Part shown: piece by piece, positions 8,728-21,844 of the stretch | Layout of the letters: each line of letters starts with the position of its first letter | Numbering within the stretch: position 1 is the stretch's first letter | Assembly: GCA_019115985.1 (NCBI GenBank) | Contig: DXCN01000061.1 | Coordinates: forward strand, 1-64,000 | From: Candidatus Rothia avicola | Lineage (GTDB): Bacteria; Actinomycetota; Actinomycetes; Actinomycetales; Micrococcaceae | Direction: 5' to 3' | DNA length: 64,000 nt | Made by a program: the position numbers and the translations under genes | The notes under the pieces: model-generated | The model's database searches: none | Told to the model about the DNA's origin: nothing | Seen by the model: only the letters and a program-made list of their open reading frames with translations

Positions 8728-9135
8728 CTACTTTTTCTTGCTGGAGAAGAGCAGGGCCAGGCCTGCGCCGAGCAGGACGACGTCCTTCGCCATGGCGGTG
8801 CCTTCCTGGGTGGGGCGGATGCCGTCCTTTTCAGTCATGGAATCAATACCGAAGTACATGCTCAGCAGGCCACCTGAGAAAGCGGTCAGGCCCAGGCCTG
8901 CCAGCTTGGGGGAAACGAAAGGGGTCAGCAGGGCTGCGCCCAGGGCGGTTTCACTGACGGCAAGGGCCTTGCCGAACTGCTTGTCGGAGAGCTTGGCTAC
9001 CTGGGGAACGCCGGCTGATGCCATGCCCTTGAGGTAGCCGTAGGTGGCCTCGTCCATGGAGAGCTTGCCGATACCTGAGTTAAGAATCAGGGCGCCGGTG
9101 GTCAGGCGGAGGGCTGCATTTGAAAGCTTGGGCAT
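8728..9135 (-). CDS. DoxX-like integral membrane protein
   Basis: A small membrane protein of 135 residues with about four hydrophobic segments, in the DoxX-like superfamily: start MPKLSNAALRLTTGALILNS, then GIGKL, and the end KDVVLLGAGLALLFSSKKK. An upstream extension to 9285 is open, but the ATG at 9135 has AGGA at the right distance and begins the conserved part, so I chose it. No precise function is known for this subgroup. It is monocistronic, with its own terminator. Confidence 0.8.
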   Translation of the reverse strand: MPKLSNAALRLTTGALILNSGIGKLSMDEATYGYLKGMASAGVPQVAKLSDKQFGKALAVSETALGAALLTPFVSPKLAGLGLTAFSGGLLSMYFGIDSMTEKDGIRPTQEGTAMAKDVVLLGAGLALLFSSKKK

Positions 9136-9423
9136 AAGAAATCCTGTTCGTAGAGGTCTTAGGTTGCAGGCAACCCGAGAAAATTTTTGTTTCCGTGTAA
9201 ACATTCTAGTGCGGTGGTGGCGGTTTGAACAGCGGGAAAGGGCGGACGGGTAGGACGCCCAGGGCAACCCTGCGCGGAAAAACACCCCTGCTAGAAGGAC
9301 TACACTTGACCTGAACTATAACAAAATATCCGGTCTGGAAAGGCGCGCAATCCCTGCTCTCCCCGCAGAAGAGGGGCCGTGTTCGTTCCCGGCAGGTCTT
9401 TGACTCTATCTAAGGGGGCGCTC

Positions 9424-10857
9424 ATGGCTACAGCAGAGCACACACCTGAACCGCAGGCGGCAGAAGGCCTGCAGCGCGGTCTTTCGAACCGTCACATCCA
9501 GCTCATCGCCATTGGTGGCGCTATCGGCACTGGCCTCTTTATGGGCTCGGGCAAGACCATCTCACTGGCAGGCCCATCCCTGCTGCTGGTCTACGCCATC
9601 ATCGGCGCCGTGATCTTCCTGGTGCTCCGCGCCATGGGTGAGCTGCTACTGTCAAACCTCAACTACAAGACCTTCAACGATTTCATCACCGACCTGTTGG
9701 GCTCCAGCGCTGGCTTCCTGATGGGCTGGTCCTACTGGTTTACCTGGGTCGTCATCGGTGTGGCCGATATTATCGCTATCACCAGCTACGTCCACTTCTG
9801 GTGGCCCGACCTTCCGGCCTGGATTCCGGCTCTCTGCCTGATCGGCCTGTTGCTGGCTCTGAACCTACCCAGTGTGAAGAACTTCGGTGAAATCGAGTTC
9901 TGGTTTGCCCTCATCAAGATTGTGGCAATCGTCCTTCTTATCATCGTGGGCCTGGTCATGGTCATCGCTGGCTTTACCTCTCCTAACGGTGATAAGGCCT
10001 CCGTTGCAAACCTCTGGAACGACGGCGGCTTCTTCCCCATGGGGGCAAGCGGCTTCTTCGCGGCCTTCCAGATCGGTATCTTTGCCTTCCTGGGCGCTGA
10101 ACTGATTGGCACCACCGCAGCTGAAACCAAGGACCCCACTAAGACCCTGCCCCGCGCCATCAACGCGGTACCGGCCCGCATTATCATCTTCTACGTGCTG
10201 ACCCTGGCCGTGATTCTCATGGTCACCCCCTGGCGCAACATCGACCCCAACCAGAGCCCCTTTGTTGAAATGTTCACCCTGGCAGGCCTGGGCTTTGCCG
10301 CCCACCTGGTGAACTTCGTGGTGCTTACCAGTGCGACCTCGTCCGCTAACTCGGGTATCTTCTCAACCTCCCGCATGATCTACGGCCTGGCCCAAAGCGG
10401 TAGCGCCCCCGCCATCTTCGGCAAGCTCTCGAAGAAGGGCGTGCCCCGTAACGGCCTCTTCCTGACCACCGTGCTGCTCTTCTCGGGTCTGATCCTGCTC
10501 TACTCGGGTGACTCCCTCATCGCGGCCTTCACCCTGGTGACCACCGTAGCTTCGGTGCTGACCGTTGTTACCTGGTCGCTGATTATGATTGCCTACCTCA
10601 AGTACCGCAAGACCCGCCCGCAACTCCACGAGGCATCCGTCTACAAGCTGCCCGGTGGCATCTTTACCTGCTACGCCGTCCTGGCCTTCTTCGCGGGCGT
10701 CATCGTGCTGCTCTTTATGTACGAAGACACCCGCCAGGCCCTGATTGCCATGCCGGTCTGGTACGCCCTGCTGGGGGCTGGCTGGTGGCTGGTCTACCGC
10801 AAGAACCGCGGTCAGACCCTCACTGCCCGCGCCGAGCAGAAGGCTAAGAACAACTAG
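9424..10857 (+). CDS. cycA: Amino acid permease, CycA-like (D-Ser/D-Ala/Gly)
   Basis: Proton-coupled amino acid importer of the APC superfamily, 477 residues, 12 predicted membrane segments. TM1 carries the family signature AIGGAIGTGLFMGSGKTISL (about 30-50). Other matches to CycA are LSNLNYKTFNDFITDLLG, the FAFLGAELIGTTAAETKDPT block (about 220-240) and SSANSGIFSTSRMIYGLAQ. The open frame extends to 9379, but ATG 9424 has AAGGGGG just upstream and begins at the usual position. Its stop interlocks with that of the convergent HNH gene in a shared CTAG. The exact substrate is inferred. Confidence 0.88.
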   Translation: MATAEHTPEPQAAEGLQRGLSNRHIQLIAIGGAIGTGLFMGSGKTISLAGPSLLLVYAIIGAVIFLVLRAMGELLLSNLNYKTFNDFITDLLGSSAGFLMGWSYWFTWVVIGVADIIAITSYVHFWWPDLPAWIPALCLIGLLLALNLPSVKNFGEIEFWFALIKIVAIVLLIIVGLVMVIAGFTSPNGDKASVANLWNDGGFFPMGASGFFAAFQIGIFAFLGAELIGTTAAETKDPTKTLPRAINAVPARIIIFYVLTLAVILMVTPWRNIDPNQSPFVEMFTLAGLGFAAHLVNFVVLTSATSSANSGIFSTSRMIYGLAQSGSAPAIFGKLSKKGVPRNGLFLTTVLLFSGLILLYSGDSLIAAFTLVTTVASVLTVVTWSLIMIAYLKYRKTRPQLHEASVYKLPGGIFTCYAVLAFFAGVIVLLFMYEDTRQALIAMPVWYALLGAGWWLVYRKNRGQTLTARAEQKAKNN

Positions 10858-11696
10858 CCAGCGAAGCTGGACCTGTAAGCGGGCTGGTCAGGGCAAGTCG
10901 CAAGGACGCCCTGCATAGCCCGCTTTTCAGCGCTTGTAACGGTGAGCTGGTAGGCAGCTTTTACCGATATCTGCCGTGCCACATATTCGCAGCGGTAGCC
11001 GGGCTGGGGGAGCCAGGCGTCCGCGCTCTTATCGGACTTCTCGGTATTCGCAGCCTGCCCCGCCGCCTGCAGGTTGAGCGGGTCGTTCGCGAGCAGGAGG
11101 CGCTGGTCTGCGCTCCACTCCCAGGCCCCAGAAACCCAGGCGTTAGAGAGCGCCACTACATGGTCAATCGGCACAGCCTCACTGGTCTTAGGGCCGCGCG
11201 TAAAATCAATGCTCTCAGCTGTGTAAGGGTCTAGCAGGTTCCCCGAGAGCACATAGCAGTTACTCGCAATATCGAGATTGGTCAGGTCGCGGGTGAGAAT
11301 ATCGTTGCGCTGGTTGCAGCCGTTGCGGTCAACATCAGCCCAGGGGTCCCCGTAGGCATCCCGCTTGTAGCGGGTCTGGGCGTAAGGCTCAGCGACGGTG
11401 AGGGTAGCAAGTACCTCGCTCGCGGTGGAATAGGTCTGCACCCCCGAACCCGCAAACCCGGTACTCACAGCTGTACCCGCAGGGTTGAGCAGGCTATCGA
11501 GCGCAGACCGCACACTCCACTGGTGTGACCGCAGCCAGAGCCCACCGCCCACCAGCAACACCGCAACCAGCAGAAGGGCTAGCGCCCGCCGCAGACCCCG
11601 GGGCAAATCCGCTACACAACGGACGCCCGCACGAATCTGGCGGTCACTGGGCGAAGAAAGACGGGGGGCGGGACGACGCTTACGAGAGGTGCTCAT
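10854..11696 (-). CDS. Membrane-anchored HNH-type nuclease domain protein (DUF1524/GmrSD-C-like)
   Basis: A 280-residue protein with a basic N-terminus, one membrane segment at about 38-55 and the rest outside the membrane by the positive-inside rule. The C-terminal domain (about 108-270) has the layout of secreted DUF1524-type HNH proteins: KRDAYGDPWADVDRNGCNQR, then the catalytic DH in VPIDHVVALSNAW (about 178-179), then NDPLNLQAAGQAANTEKSDK and CEYVARQISVKAAY. Cysteines at about 127, 147, 236 and 268 could form disulphides. Likely an extracytoplasmic nuclease for DNA degradation or nutrition. It has no signal-peptidase site that I can see. It overlaps cycA by 4 bases, tail to tail. Confidence 0.82.
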   Translation of the reverse strand: MSTSRKRRPAPRLSSPSDRQIRAGVRCVADLPRGLRRALALLLVAVLLVGGGLWLRSHQWSVRSALDSLLNPAGTAVSTGFAGSGVQTYSTASEVLATLTVAEPYAQTRYKRDAYGDPWADVDRNGCNQRNDILTRDLTNLDIASNCYVLSGNLLDPYTAESIDFTRGPKTSEAVPIDHVVALSNAWVSGAWEWSADQRLLLANDPLNLQAAGQAANTEKSDKSADAWLPQPGYRCEYVARQISVKAAYQLTVTSAEKRAMQGVLATCPDQPAYRSSFAG

Positions 11697-11730
11697 AGGC
11701 CACCTATTCTAGCCCCGTAAGCTGGGCGTT

Positions 11731-13182
11731 CTAGTCAAAATCTTCCATCACCACATAGCCGCTGCCGGTTACCGGCACCATGGGGATAGACCCGGTGCTG
11801 GGGTGGGCGACACTGGCCGCGGGGCTACCTGTGGGGTCATCCGACTGGAAGTAATCAGAGTGGTCACAGCCCATACCCTCGCGCATGGCCTCAATAATGC
11901 CGTGCGCGGCGTCCTTGACCGACAGGAAGTTGCGGGTCCAGCGTCCGCCTGCCGCGGGCGTCCTCCAGCCTGCTGCCTCCAGAAAATCCGTATCGAGCTC
12001 TACCTCAATCAGGTCAAACTCTTCAGGCGATGTCAGTTCACAGAAGTACCCGGCAGGGGAGCGCAGAATACTGACGTAGTTGGTGTAGTCTCCAGTGGCC
12101 ACTACCTCGGGCGAGATGTAGTACATGCGTAGGGAAAGGCTCCAGGGCAGCTCCTCCAGGCGCTGTTCCATCACCGATATCAGCCCCTGCCAGGCGCGGG
12201 CCGAGCGCTCGCTATCGCTCAGGGGCTTGGGCCGCACCACACCGATGCCCTGGGCCTGGATATCTTCGATATTGAGAGGCTCAGCGGGGTCCACGGGGGG
12301 CTGGGCGACAGACCTGGCGGGTAGGGCCAGTGAGCCCCCCATGGCCAGGGCATCGTTAAGCATCTGACGGCCAGCCTGCAGGGCCAGGTGCCAGGAACCG
12401 TACTTGGCCCGAACCGCGCCCAGGCGGGGTACGCGTCCGCTCCGGGCAGGGTCTTCAGCCCAGCTGCCGTAGAGCAGCACCGAAGGCTTACGGTCGTAGC
12501 GAATACAGTAATTCAGGAACTCGCCCAGGGTATTACGGAAGGTGCGCTCGCTCAGGCTGTGGGCCTCGAGTTTAATTCCCTGCCCCTCAGCATCCGGCGG
12601 ACAGGCCCCCACCTTGAGCAGGGCCTTGGACCAGGAACGATTCCCCAGACGGTCCTCAATAAGCGCCCGGGACGGGGGCCAGGAGAAATCCCCGCGAGAG
12701 ATATGGGCAATCTCCTGCGGCAGGTTGGCGAGGAAGTCGTCGTAGGCTTGCTCTTCGAGCTCAGTGTAGGGGTGTTCCGCCATGTACTTGAGGGCCGCAC
12801 CGATACGCCCGACAATTCCGGCAATTGCCTCAGCTGGCACCGCAAAGGACTCAAGCATGCGCGGAAGATCCTGGATGATGGTCGGGTCGAGGCCCACCGC
12901 CGCGTATTCGTAGTCGGGCTCAAAATCAAAACTGACAGCTACCGCGTACCAGATAGCCGAGGCCATGAGTACGTTTGAGTGGGTCTGCCCCTGACTGCCG
13001 CCAAAGAGCCAGCGGCCGGAATGAACGGCCTGGTCCAGCAGGTCGCGGTCGATATCGGGGTAGAGCACGGACGCGCGGTGTACAGCTTCAGAGGAGGCCC
13101 AGCCCATGCGCGCGAGACCGTTCAACAGAGAATCGTAGCGTTCGCAGAACTCTGTGTAGGTAAGGTTAGTTGCATCTGGCAC
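11731..13182 (-). CDS. Unrecognised protein with endonuclease-associated-repeat-like motifs
   Basis: I do not recognise this 483-residue protein by name. The reading frame extends to a TTG at 13200, but GTG 13182 has GGAGA eight bases upstream and is preferred. The middle (about 180-285) contains two blocks of the kind P-S-x-x-x-I-x-x-R-x-G-x-x-W-x-x-A-L: WPPSRALIEDRLGNRSWSKA and, later, RVPRLGAVRAKYGSWHLALQ. These resemble homing-endonuclease-associated repeats that bind DNA. The C-terminal part (about 340-450), with YFCELTSPEEFDLIEVEL and GWRTPAAGGRWTRNF, resembles the TY-Chap/T3SS-chaperone-like domains of actinobacteria. No nuclease residues and no membrane segment are seen. It lies 34 bases upstream of the HNH gene on the same strand. 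Confidence 0.75.
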   Translation of the reverse strand: MPDATNLTYTEFCERYDSLLNGLARMGWASSEAVHRASVLYPDIDRDLLDQAVHSGRWLFGGSQGQTHSNVLMASAIWYAVAVSFDFEPDYEYAAVGLDPTIIQDLPRMLESFAVPAEAIAGIVGRIGAALKYMAEHPYTELEEQAYDDFLANLPQEIAHISRGDFSWPPSRALIEDRLGNRSWSKALLKVGACPPDAEGQGIKLEAHSLSERTFRNTLGEFLNYCIRYDRKPSVLLYGSWAEDPARSGRVPRLGAVRAKYGSWHLALQAGRQMLNDALAMGGSLALPARSVAQPPVDPAEPLNIEDIQAQGIGVVRPKPLSDSERSARAWQGLISVMEQRLEELPWSLSLRMYYISPEVVATGDYTNYVSILRSPAGYFCELTSPEEFDLIEVELDTDFLEAAGWRTPAAGGRWTRNFLSVKDAAHGIIEAMREGMGCDHSDYFQSDDPTGSPAASVAHPSTGSIPMVPVTGSGYVVMEDFD

Positions 13183-13446
13183 GGTGGTTCTCCAAAGCAA
13201 AGGTCATACAAGATTGCGTTTGGGGTGAAAAAGTTTGGGGGTAGGCCTGTCTAGACCAATCCCAAGAATACCCTGTAGCACCACTTTAGGGGGTGCTCCT
13301 CCTCTCTGACCACTGCAAGCCTAACTATTACACGCAGATGACCGGACGCCCGGCCCCGGCTTGGGGCCTTGGGCGGTTGGAGTGCGCCCCTGGCCGGTCT
13401 GCCCTGCTAATCCCGGTAGTAAAACCGGTATGAGAAACTAGAAACT

Positions 13447-15813
13447 ATGACACATGCAGGCGCGCTAGCAGACTCCTCCACCCCTCTTCCTCCTCTTGAG
13501 GAACGTATCGCTGTAGAACTCGGCGCCCGGGCCAACCAGGTGCGCTCAGCCGTAGCCCTACTCGATGACGGGGCCACCGTGCCCTTCATCGCCCGCTACC
13601 GTAAGGAAGCCACCGGTGGGCTGGATGACGCCCAACTGCGTACCCTGGCCGAACGCCTGCATTACCTGCGGGAACTCGAAGAGCGCCGGGCAGCCATTAT
13701 GCAGACCCTCCACGAACGCGCCCTGCTCACCGACGAGCTGGCCGCCGCGCTGGCGTCCGCCCCGACTAAAAACGAGCTTGAAGCGCTCTACGCCCCCCAC
13801 AAGACCAAGCGCAAGACCCGGGCCTTTCTTGCCCGTGAGGCCGGGCTGGAGTCCTTGGTTGAAGACCTGCTTGAAGTTCCCTTTGCCCTCACCACCGATA
13901 TCGCTGACGCCTACGTCGAACCCGAACTGGCCGATGCCGAACCCGGCACCGTTGAGGCGACCGTGGCCTCGGTCGACGACGCCCTAGACGGGGCCCGGGC
14001 CATCTTGATTGAGCAGGCCATGGCCGACCCCGCCCTGGCCGAAACTCTCCGCCAGCGTTTTGTGCGCCGCGGCGTCATCACCTCCCGCCTGATTCCCGGC
14101 CAGCAGGACGCCGGGGTCAAGTTCAGCGACTACTTCGAGTTCAACGAAGAAATCCGCCGCATCCCCTCCCACCGGGTACTGGCCCTGCTCCGCGCCGAAA
14201 AAGAAGGCGCCGTTAAGGTCAGCTTCGATGTGGACGTGCTGCCCCCGGCCAAGTCCTCCCTCAAGGGTGCCGCCCGCGAAGCCGCCGAAATCCTGGCCGA
14301 AGAATACGACCGGGAGCGCAGCTGGTATGAACGCACCGTGGCCGAAGCCCTGGGGATCGGGGCCCAGGTGCTCAACATGGTATCCGACGAAACCATGGTC
14401 GTCGGCTGGCTGGCCAAGACCGTGCGCATCGCCTGGCGCCAGCGCCTACTACCCCGCCTCGCCGCGGAAGCCCGAACCTCCCTCTTTGAACAGGCGGAAA
14501 AGGACGCCATCGCCGTCTTCGCCTCGAACCTGCGCGATGTGCTGCTGGCAGCACCCGCTGGCTCCCGCACCACCCTCGGGCTCGACCCCGGCCTGCGCAC
14601 CGGCGTTAAGGTCGCTGTTATCGGGCAGACCGGCCAGGTGCTGGCCACCGACGTCATCTACCCCCACGCCCCCCGAAACCAGTGGCAGGCTTCCCTCGAT
14701 ACCCTTACCCAGCTGGTGCAGGCCCACAGGGTAGAGCTCGTAGCCATCGGTAACGGAACTGCCAGCCGTGAAACCGACAAACTTGCCAGCGACCTCATCA
14801 AACAGTGCGCGGCTAACGGCTACCGCGGTCTTGAAAAAGTGGTGGTCTCCGAAGCGGGTGCCTCTGTCTACTCCGCCTCAGAACTGGCCAGCCGAGAACT
14901 GCCCGGCATGGACGTCTCCCTGCGCGGTGCGGTCTCGATCGCCCGCCGCCTGCAGGACCCCCTGGCCGAACTGGTCAAAATCGAACCCCAATCCATCGGC
15001 GTCGGTCAGTACCAGCACGACGTTTCCCCGGCCGCCCTCACCCGTGCCCTCGACGGCGTGGTCGAAGACTCCGTCAACGCTGTGGGCGTACTCGTCAACT
15101 CAGCCTCCCCGGCTCTTCTTGCCCGGGTGGCGGGTTTCAACAAGACCATCGCCGAAAATATCGTTGCCTACCGCACCGAGCACGGCCCCTTCACCCGCCG
15201 CACCGACCTGCTCAAGGTGCCCCGCCTCGGCCCCAAGGCCTTCGAACAGGCAGCCGGCTTCGTCCGCATCACCGACGGCAGCGAACCCCTGGACGCCTCG
15301 GGCGTGCACCCCGAATCCTACGACCTTGCCCGCAAGATTGTGGCCGCAGCCGGCGGCTTCACCCGGGGCAAAGTTAGGGCAGAAGCCCTCGCTGCCCTCA
15401 ACCCGCGTGACTTCACCACAGCCACCGTCGGTCTACCCACCATCACCGACATTATCACCGAACTCTCCGCCCCCGGTCACGACCCCCGCCCCACCTTCCG
15501 TACCGCCCGCTTCGAAGAAGGTGTCGAAACGATTGCTGACCTTACCCCCGGCATGATTCTTGAAGGAACCGTCTCAAACGTCGCGGCCTTCGGCGCCTTC
15601 GTCGACATCGGTGTGCACCAGGACGGCCTGGTACACGTCTCGCAGATGAGCCGCGAGTTTGTCTCCGACCCCCACACCATCGTCAAATCCGGCGACATCG
15701 TGCAGGTGCGCGTGGTCGAAGCCGACCCCGCCCGCAAACGCATCTCCCTCTCCCTGCTCCTCGAAGAGCCAGAACCTAAGGCCCGCAGGACGAGCGGACG
15801 CCGGCGCCGCTAG
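13447..15813 (+). CDS. tex: Tex-family RNA-binding transcription accessory protein
   Basis: Cytosolic nucleic-acid-binding protein of the Tex/Spt6-like family, 788 residues. Domains in order: N-terminal helical Tex region with VPFIARYRKEATGGLDDAQL (about 40-60), YqgF/RNase H-like domain starting TLGLDPGLRTGVKVAV (about 375-390), helix-hairpin-helix region (about 510-590, SVNAVGVLVNSASPALLARV) and S1 domain (about 698-765, LEGTVSNVAAFGAFVDIGVH). It has a basic tail RRTSGRRRR. The start ATG has only a weak upstream RBS. Length is normal for the family. It stands alone. Confidence 0.96.
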   Translation: MTHAGALADSSTPLPPLEERIAVELGARANQVRSAVALLDDGATVPFIARYRKEATGGLDDAQLRTLAERLHYLRELEERRAAIMQTLHERALLTDELAAALASAPTKNELEALYAPHKTKRKTRAFLAREAGLESLVEDLLEVPFALTTDIADAYVEPELADAEPGTVEATVASVDDALDGARAILIEQAMADPALAETLRQRFVRRGVITSRLIPGQQDAGVKFSDYFEFNEEIRRIPSHRVLALLRAEKEGAVKVSFDVDVLPPAKSSLKGAAREAAEILAEEYDRERSWYERTVAEALGIGAQVLNMVSDETMVVGWLAKTVRIAWRQRLLPRLAAEARTSLFEQAEKDAIAVFASNLRDVLLAAPAGSRTTLGLDPGLRTGVKVAVIGQTGQVLATDVIYPHAPRNQWQASLDTLTQLVQAHRVELVAIGNGTASRETDKLASDLIKQCAANGYRGLEKVVVSEAGASVYSASELASRELPGMDVSLRGAVSIARRLQDPLAELVKIEPQSIGVGQYQHDVSPAALTRALDGVVEDSVNAVGVLVNSASPALLARVAGFNKTIAENIVAYRTEHGPFTRRTDLLKVPRLGPKAFEQAAGFVRITDGSEPLDASGVHPESYDLARKIVAAAGGFTRGKVRAEALAALNPRDFTTATVGLPTITDIITELSAPGHDPRPTFRTARFEEGVETIADLTPGMILEGTVSNVAAFGAFVDIGVHQDGLVHVSQMSREFVSDPHTIVKSGDIVQVRVVEADPARKRISLSLLLEEPEPKARRTSGRRRR

Positions 15814-15987
15814 TCAGAGCGGCAGGGCGGGGTGCGGGCAGAAAACTCAGCCCGCGGCGTCCTCACCGAAGCCTGGAGCACCCGAATACAGCGACCGGCG
15901 CTCGTTCACCCCTACCGAACAGGCTAGGGGCTAAGAGCGAGGAAGACTAGAGTGGGGTGCGACCGCGCATACGCGAAAGGAAAAACT

Positions 15988-16821
15988 ATGACTGAGTCAC
16001 CCCGTCTCACCTTTAACGACGGTAACCGCATTCCCCAGCTGGGCTACGGCGTCTGGCAGGTAGAAAACGACACCGCCGAAAAGGTTGTCGGCCTGGCTCT
16101 TGAAGCTGGCTACCGCCACATCGACACCGCCAAAATCTACGGCAACGAAGAGGGCACCGGCAAGGCAATTGCTGACTCCGGGGTAGCTCGCGAGGACATC
16201 TTCCTCACCACTAAAATCTGGAACGACGACCAGGGCTACGAGCAGGCTCTGGCCGCTGCCGAAGCCTCCCTGGAGCGCCTGGGCACCGACTACGTGGACC
16301 TGCTGCTGATTCACTGGGCTAAGCCTGCCCAGGGCCTCTACACCGAGACCTGGAAGGCCTTCATCGAACTGCAGAAGCAGGGTAAGGCCAAGTCCATCGG
16401 CGTCTCCAACTTCCCCGAAGCACAGCTGCGTGAAATCGTCGCCGAAACCGGTGTTGTGCCCGCTATCCACCAGATTGAGCTGCACCCCTACTTCGCCCAG
16501 GAAAACCTGCGCGAGGTCCACGCAGAACTTGGCATTGTCACCCAGGCTTGGAGCCCCCTGGGCAACCGCTCCGACCTGCTGGATAACCCCGTGATTGGCG
16601 AAATTGCCAAGGCTCATGACGCCACCCCCGCCCAGGTGGTGCTGGCTTGGCACCGAGCCCACGGCATCGTTGCTATTCCCAAGTCAGTAACCCCTGAGCG
16701 TATTGTCTCTAACTTCGAGTCCCTCAAGGTGGCTCTGACCGGCGATGAGGTTTCAAAGATTGACGCGCTCTCATCAGCCGAAGGCCGCATCGGCCCCGAC
16801 CCAGCAGATATCGACTTCTAG
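15988..16821 (+). CDS. Aldo/keto reductase
   Basis: NADPH-dependent oxidoreductase of the AKR5-like group (2,5-diketo-gluconate reductase type), 277 residues. The catalytic tetrad is visible: D and Y in YRHIDTAKIYGNEEGTG, K in LTTKIWND and H in LLLIHWAKP. Cofactor-binding end AIPKSVTPERIVSNF is present. ATG 15988 has AAAGGA at the right distance, while an in-frame ATG at 15952 has none. Substrate is unknown. The stop interlocks with that of the convergent MFS gene in a CTAG. Confidence 0.93.
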   Translation: MTESPRLTFNDGNRIPQLGYGVWQVENDTAEKVVGLALEAGYRHIDTAKIYGNEEGTGKAIADSGVAREDIFLTTKIWNDDQGYEQALAAAEASLERLGTDYVDLLLIHWAKPAQGLYTETWKAFIELQKQGKAKSIGVSNFPEAQLREIVAETGVVPAIHQIELHPYFAQENLREVHAELGIVTQAWSPLGNRSDLLDNPVIGEIAKAHDATPAQVVLAWHRAHGIVAIPKSVTPERIVSNFESLKVALTGDEVSKIDALSSAEGRIGPDPADIDF

Positions 16822-18134
16822 GAGTCAACGATAGGCTGCTGCCGTGTTTCGGGGATAGGCTCCGGCACATAGCGCCAGAGGGCAGGTGCCACCAGCGTTG
16901 CTAGGGCGATGGTGACCATCACCAGGGTTCCGCCGATAACCGCAGCTAAGGGGGCTCCCACCAGCTCGGCGGCACCGCCCACAAAGGCCATGCCCAGGTT
17001 GGGGCCGCCCGCAACCGTGATGATGAAGAGCCCCTGTAGGCGTCCGCGTAGGGCGTCGGGGGTTGTTACCTGAATAATGGTGGAACGGTAGACCGATCCC
17101 AGGGCGTCTGCCCAGCCCATGAAAGCCAGGGCCGCAAAAGCAAAGCTGAGCGGCAGCAGGTTTTCGGTGATGGAGGCGCTGGGCAGGCGCCCTTCATAAG
17201 CCCAGGCGATGAGCCCGAAGGCGATAAAGCCGAGCCCCCACCCGGTGTAGCTGAGGGTGAGGAAGCGCCCCTGGCGGCGGACGTCCTTGAGGAAACCAGA
17301 GAAGGACACCCCGATCAGGGCACCTACGGGGCCGGCAGCTAGCAGCAGGCCAGCTCCGGCTTCACCGCCGCCGAAGGTCAGGGCAGCGAGCGCCGGGATG
17401 AGCGGGCGGGCCTGGGCGAAGAACATACCGAGTAGGTCCACCACAAAGGTCATACCCACGACCGTGTTGCGCCGTACGAACCCCAGCCCCTCACGGATTG
17501 AGGTCAGGACGGACGGACGCGCCGCCCCGCTCTGCTCCGGGAGCATGGCTGGGAGCCGGTAGAGGGCCCAGATGCCAACGGTCATCGCGAAAACGTTGAT
17601 GGAGTAGGTGAGCTGGTAGCCGACGGAGGCTACGAGCAGGCCGCCAATTAGGGGCCCGGCGCTCATGCCCAGGGTGCCCACCGACATCATGAGGGTGTTG
17701 GCTGCCGGGAGCAGGCGGGGCTTGATGAGACGGGGAATAATGGCCCCGCGGGCTGACTGGTTGATGGGTTGGAGCAGGGATTCTGCGGCGATGAGGGCGT
17801 AGAGTACCGCCACACTATGGATGTTGAGCCAGGCGTGCAGGGCGATGAGTACGGTGACACCCCACATGCTGAGGGTTGCTGTGAGGGCGACCTTGCGGCG
17901 GTCGTAGCGGTCGGCGATCACGCCACCGCAGAGCCCGCCGATGACCAAGGGCACAACAGAGACTAGACCCACCAGACCCACGGCCCCGGCGGAGTCTGTG
18001 AGCGCGTAAATTTCGAGGGCGATTGCCACGCTGGTGATGGCAAAGCCGATGGTTGAGAAGAGCCCACCGAGCCAGATACGTCTGAAGTCGGGGGAGTAGG
18101 TGAGCGGGGTGAAGTCCATGAGAATCTTGCCCAC
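16818..18134 (-). CDS. MFS transporter, drug-efflux type
   Basis: Major facilitator with 12 membrane segments, 438 residues. The loop 2-3 motif GGVIADRYDRRKV (about 75-87) is the conserved MFS motif A. Overall form matches the enterobactin-exporter/multidrug MFS_3 group (start FTPLTYSPDFRRIWLGGLFS). GTG 18134 is preceded by AGGAGA. It begins two bases after the stop of the SNF2 helicase gene and is almost certainly co-transcribed with it. The functional link between the two is not obvious. Substrate is unknown. Confidence 0.9.
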   Translation of the reverse strand: MGKILMDFTPLTYSPDFRRIWLGGLFSTIGFAITSVAIALEIYALTDSAGAVGLVGLVSVVPLVIGGLCGGVIADRYDRRKVALTATLSMWGVTVLIALHAWLNIHSVAVLYALIAAESLLQPINQSARGAIIPRLIKPRLLPAANTLMMSVGTLGMSAGPLIGGLLVASVGYQLTYSINVFAMTVGIWALYRLPAMLPEQSGAARPSVLTSIREGLGFVRRNTVVGMTFVVDLLGMFFAQARPLIPALAALTFGGGEAGAGLLLAAGPVGALIGVSFSGFLKDVRRQGRFLTLSYTGWGLGFIAFGLIAWAYEGRLPSASITENLLPLSFAFAALAFMGWADALGSVYRSTIIQVTTPDALRGRLQGLFIITVAGGPNLGMAFVGGAAELVGAPLAAVIGGTLVMVTIALATLVAPALWRYVPEPIPETRQQPIVDS

Positions 18135-18136
18135 GG

Positions 18137-21844
<3,708 letters not shown>

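Noticed and set aside
9300..9330. Promoter TTGACC...TATAAC before cycA
   Set aside because: The two hexamer-like sequences are only five bases apart, which is not a functional spacing.
12388..12978. Plus-strand frame of 196 codons inside the 483-aa protein gene
   Set aside because: Antisense to a longer frame with a good start; composition is that of a shadow frame.
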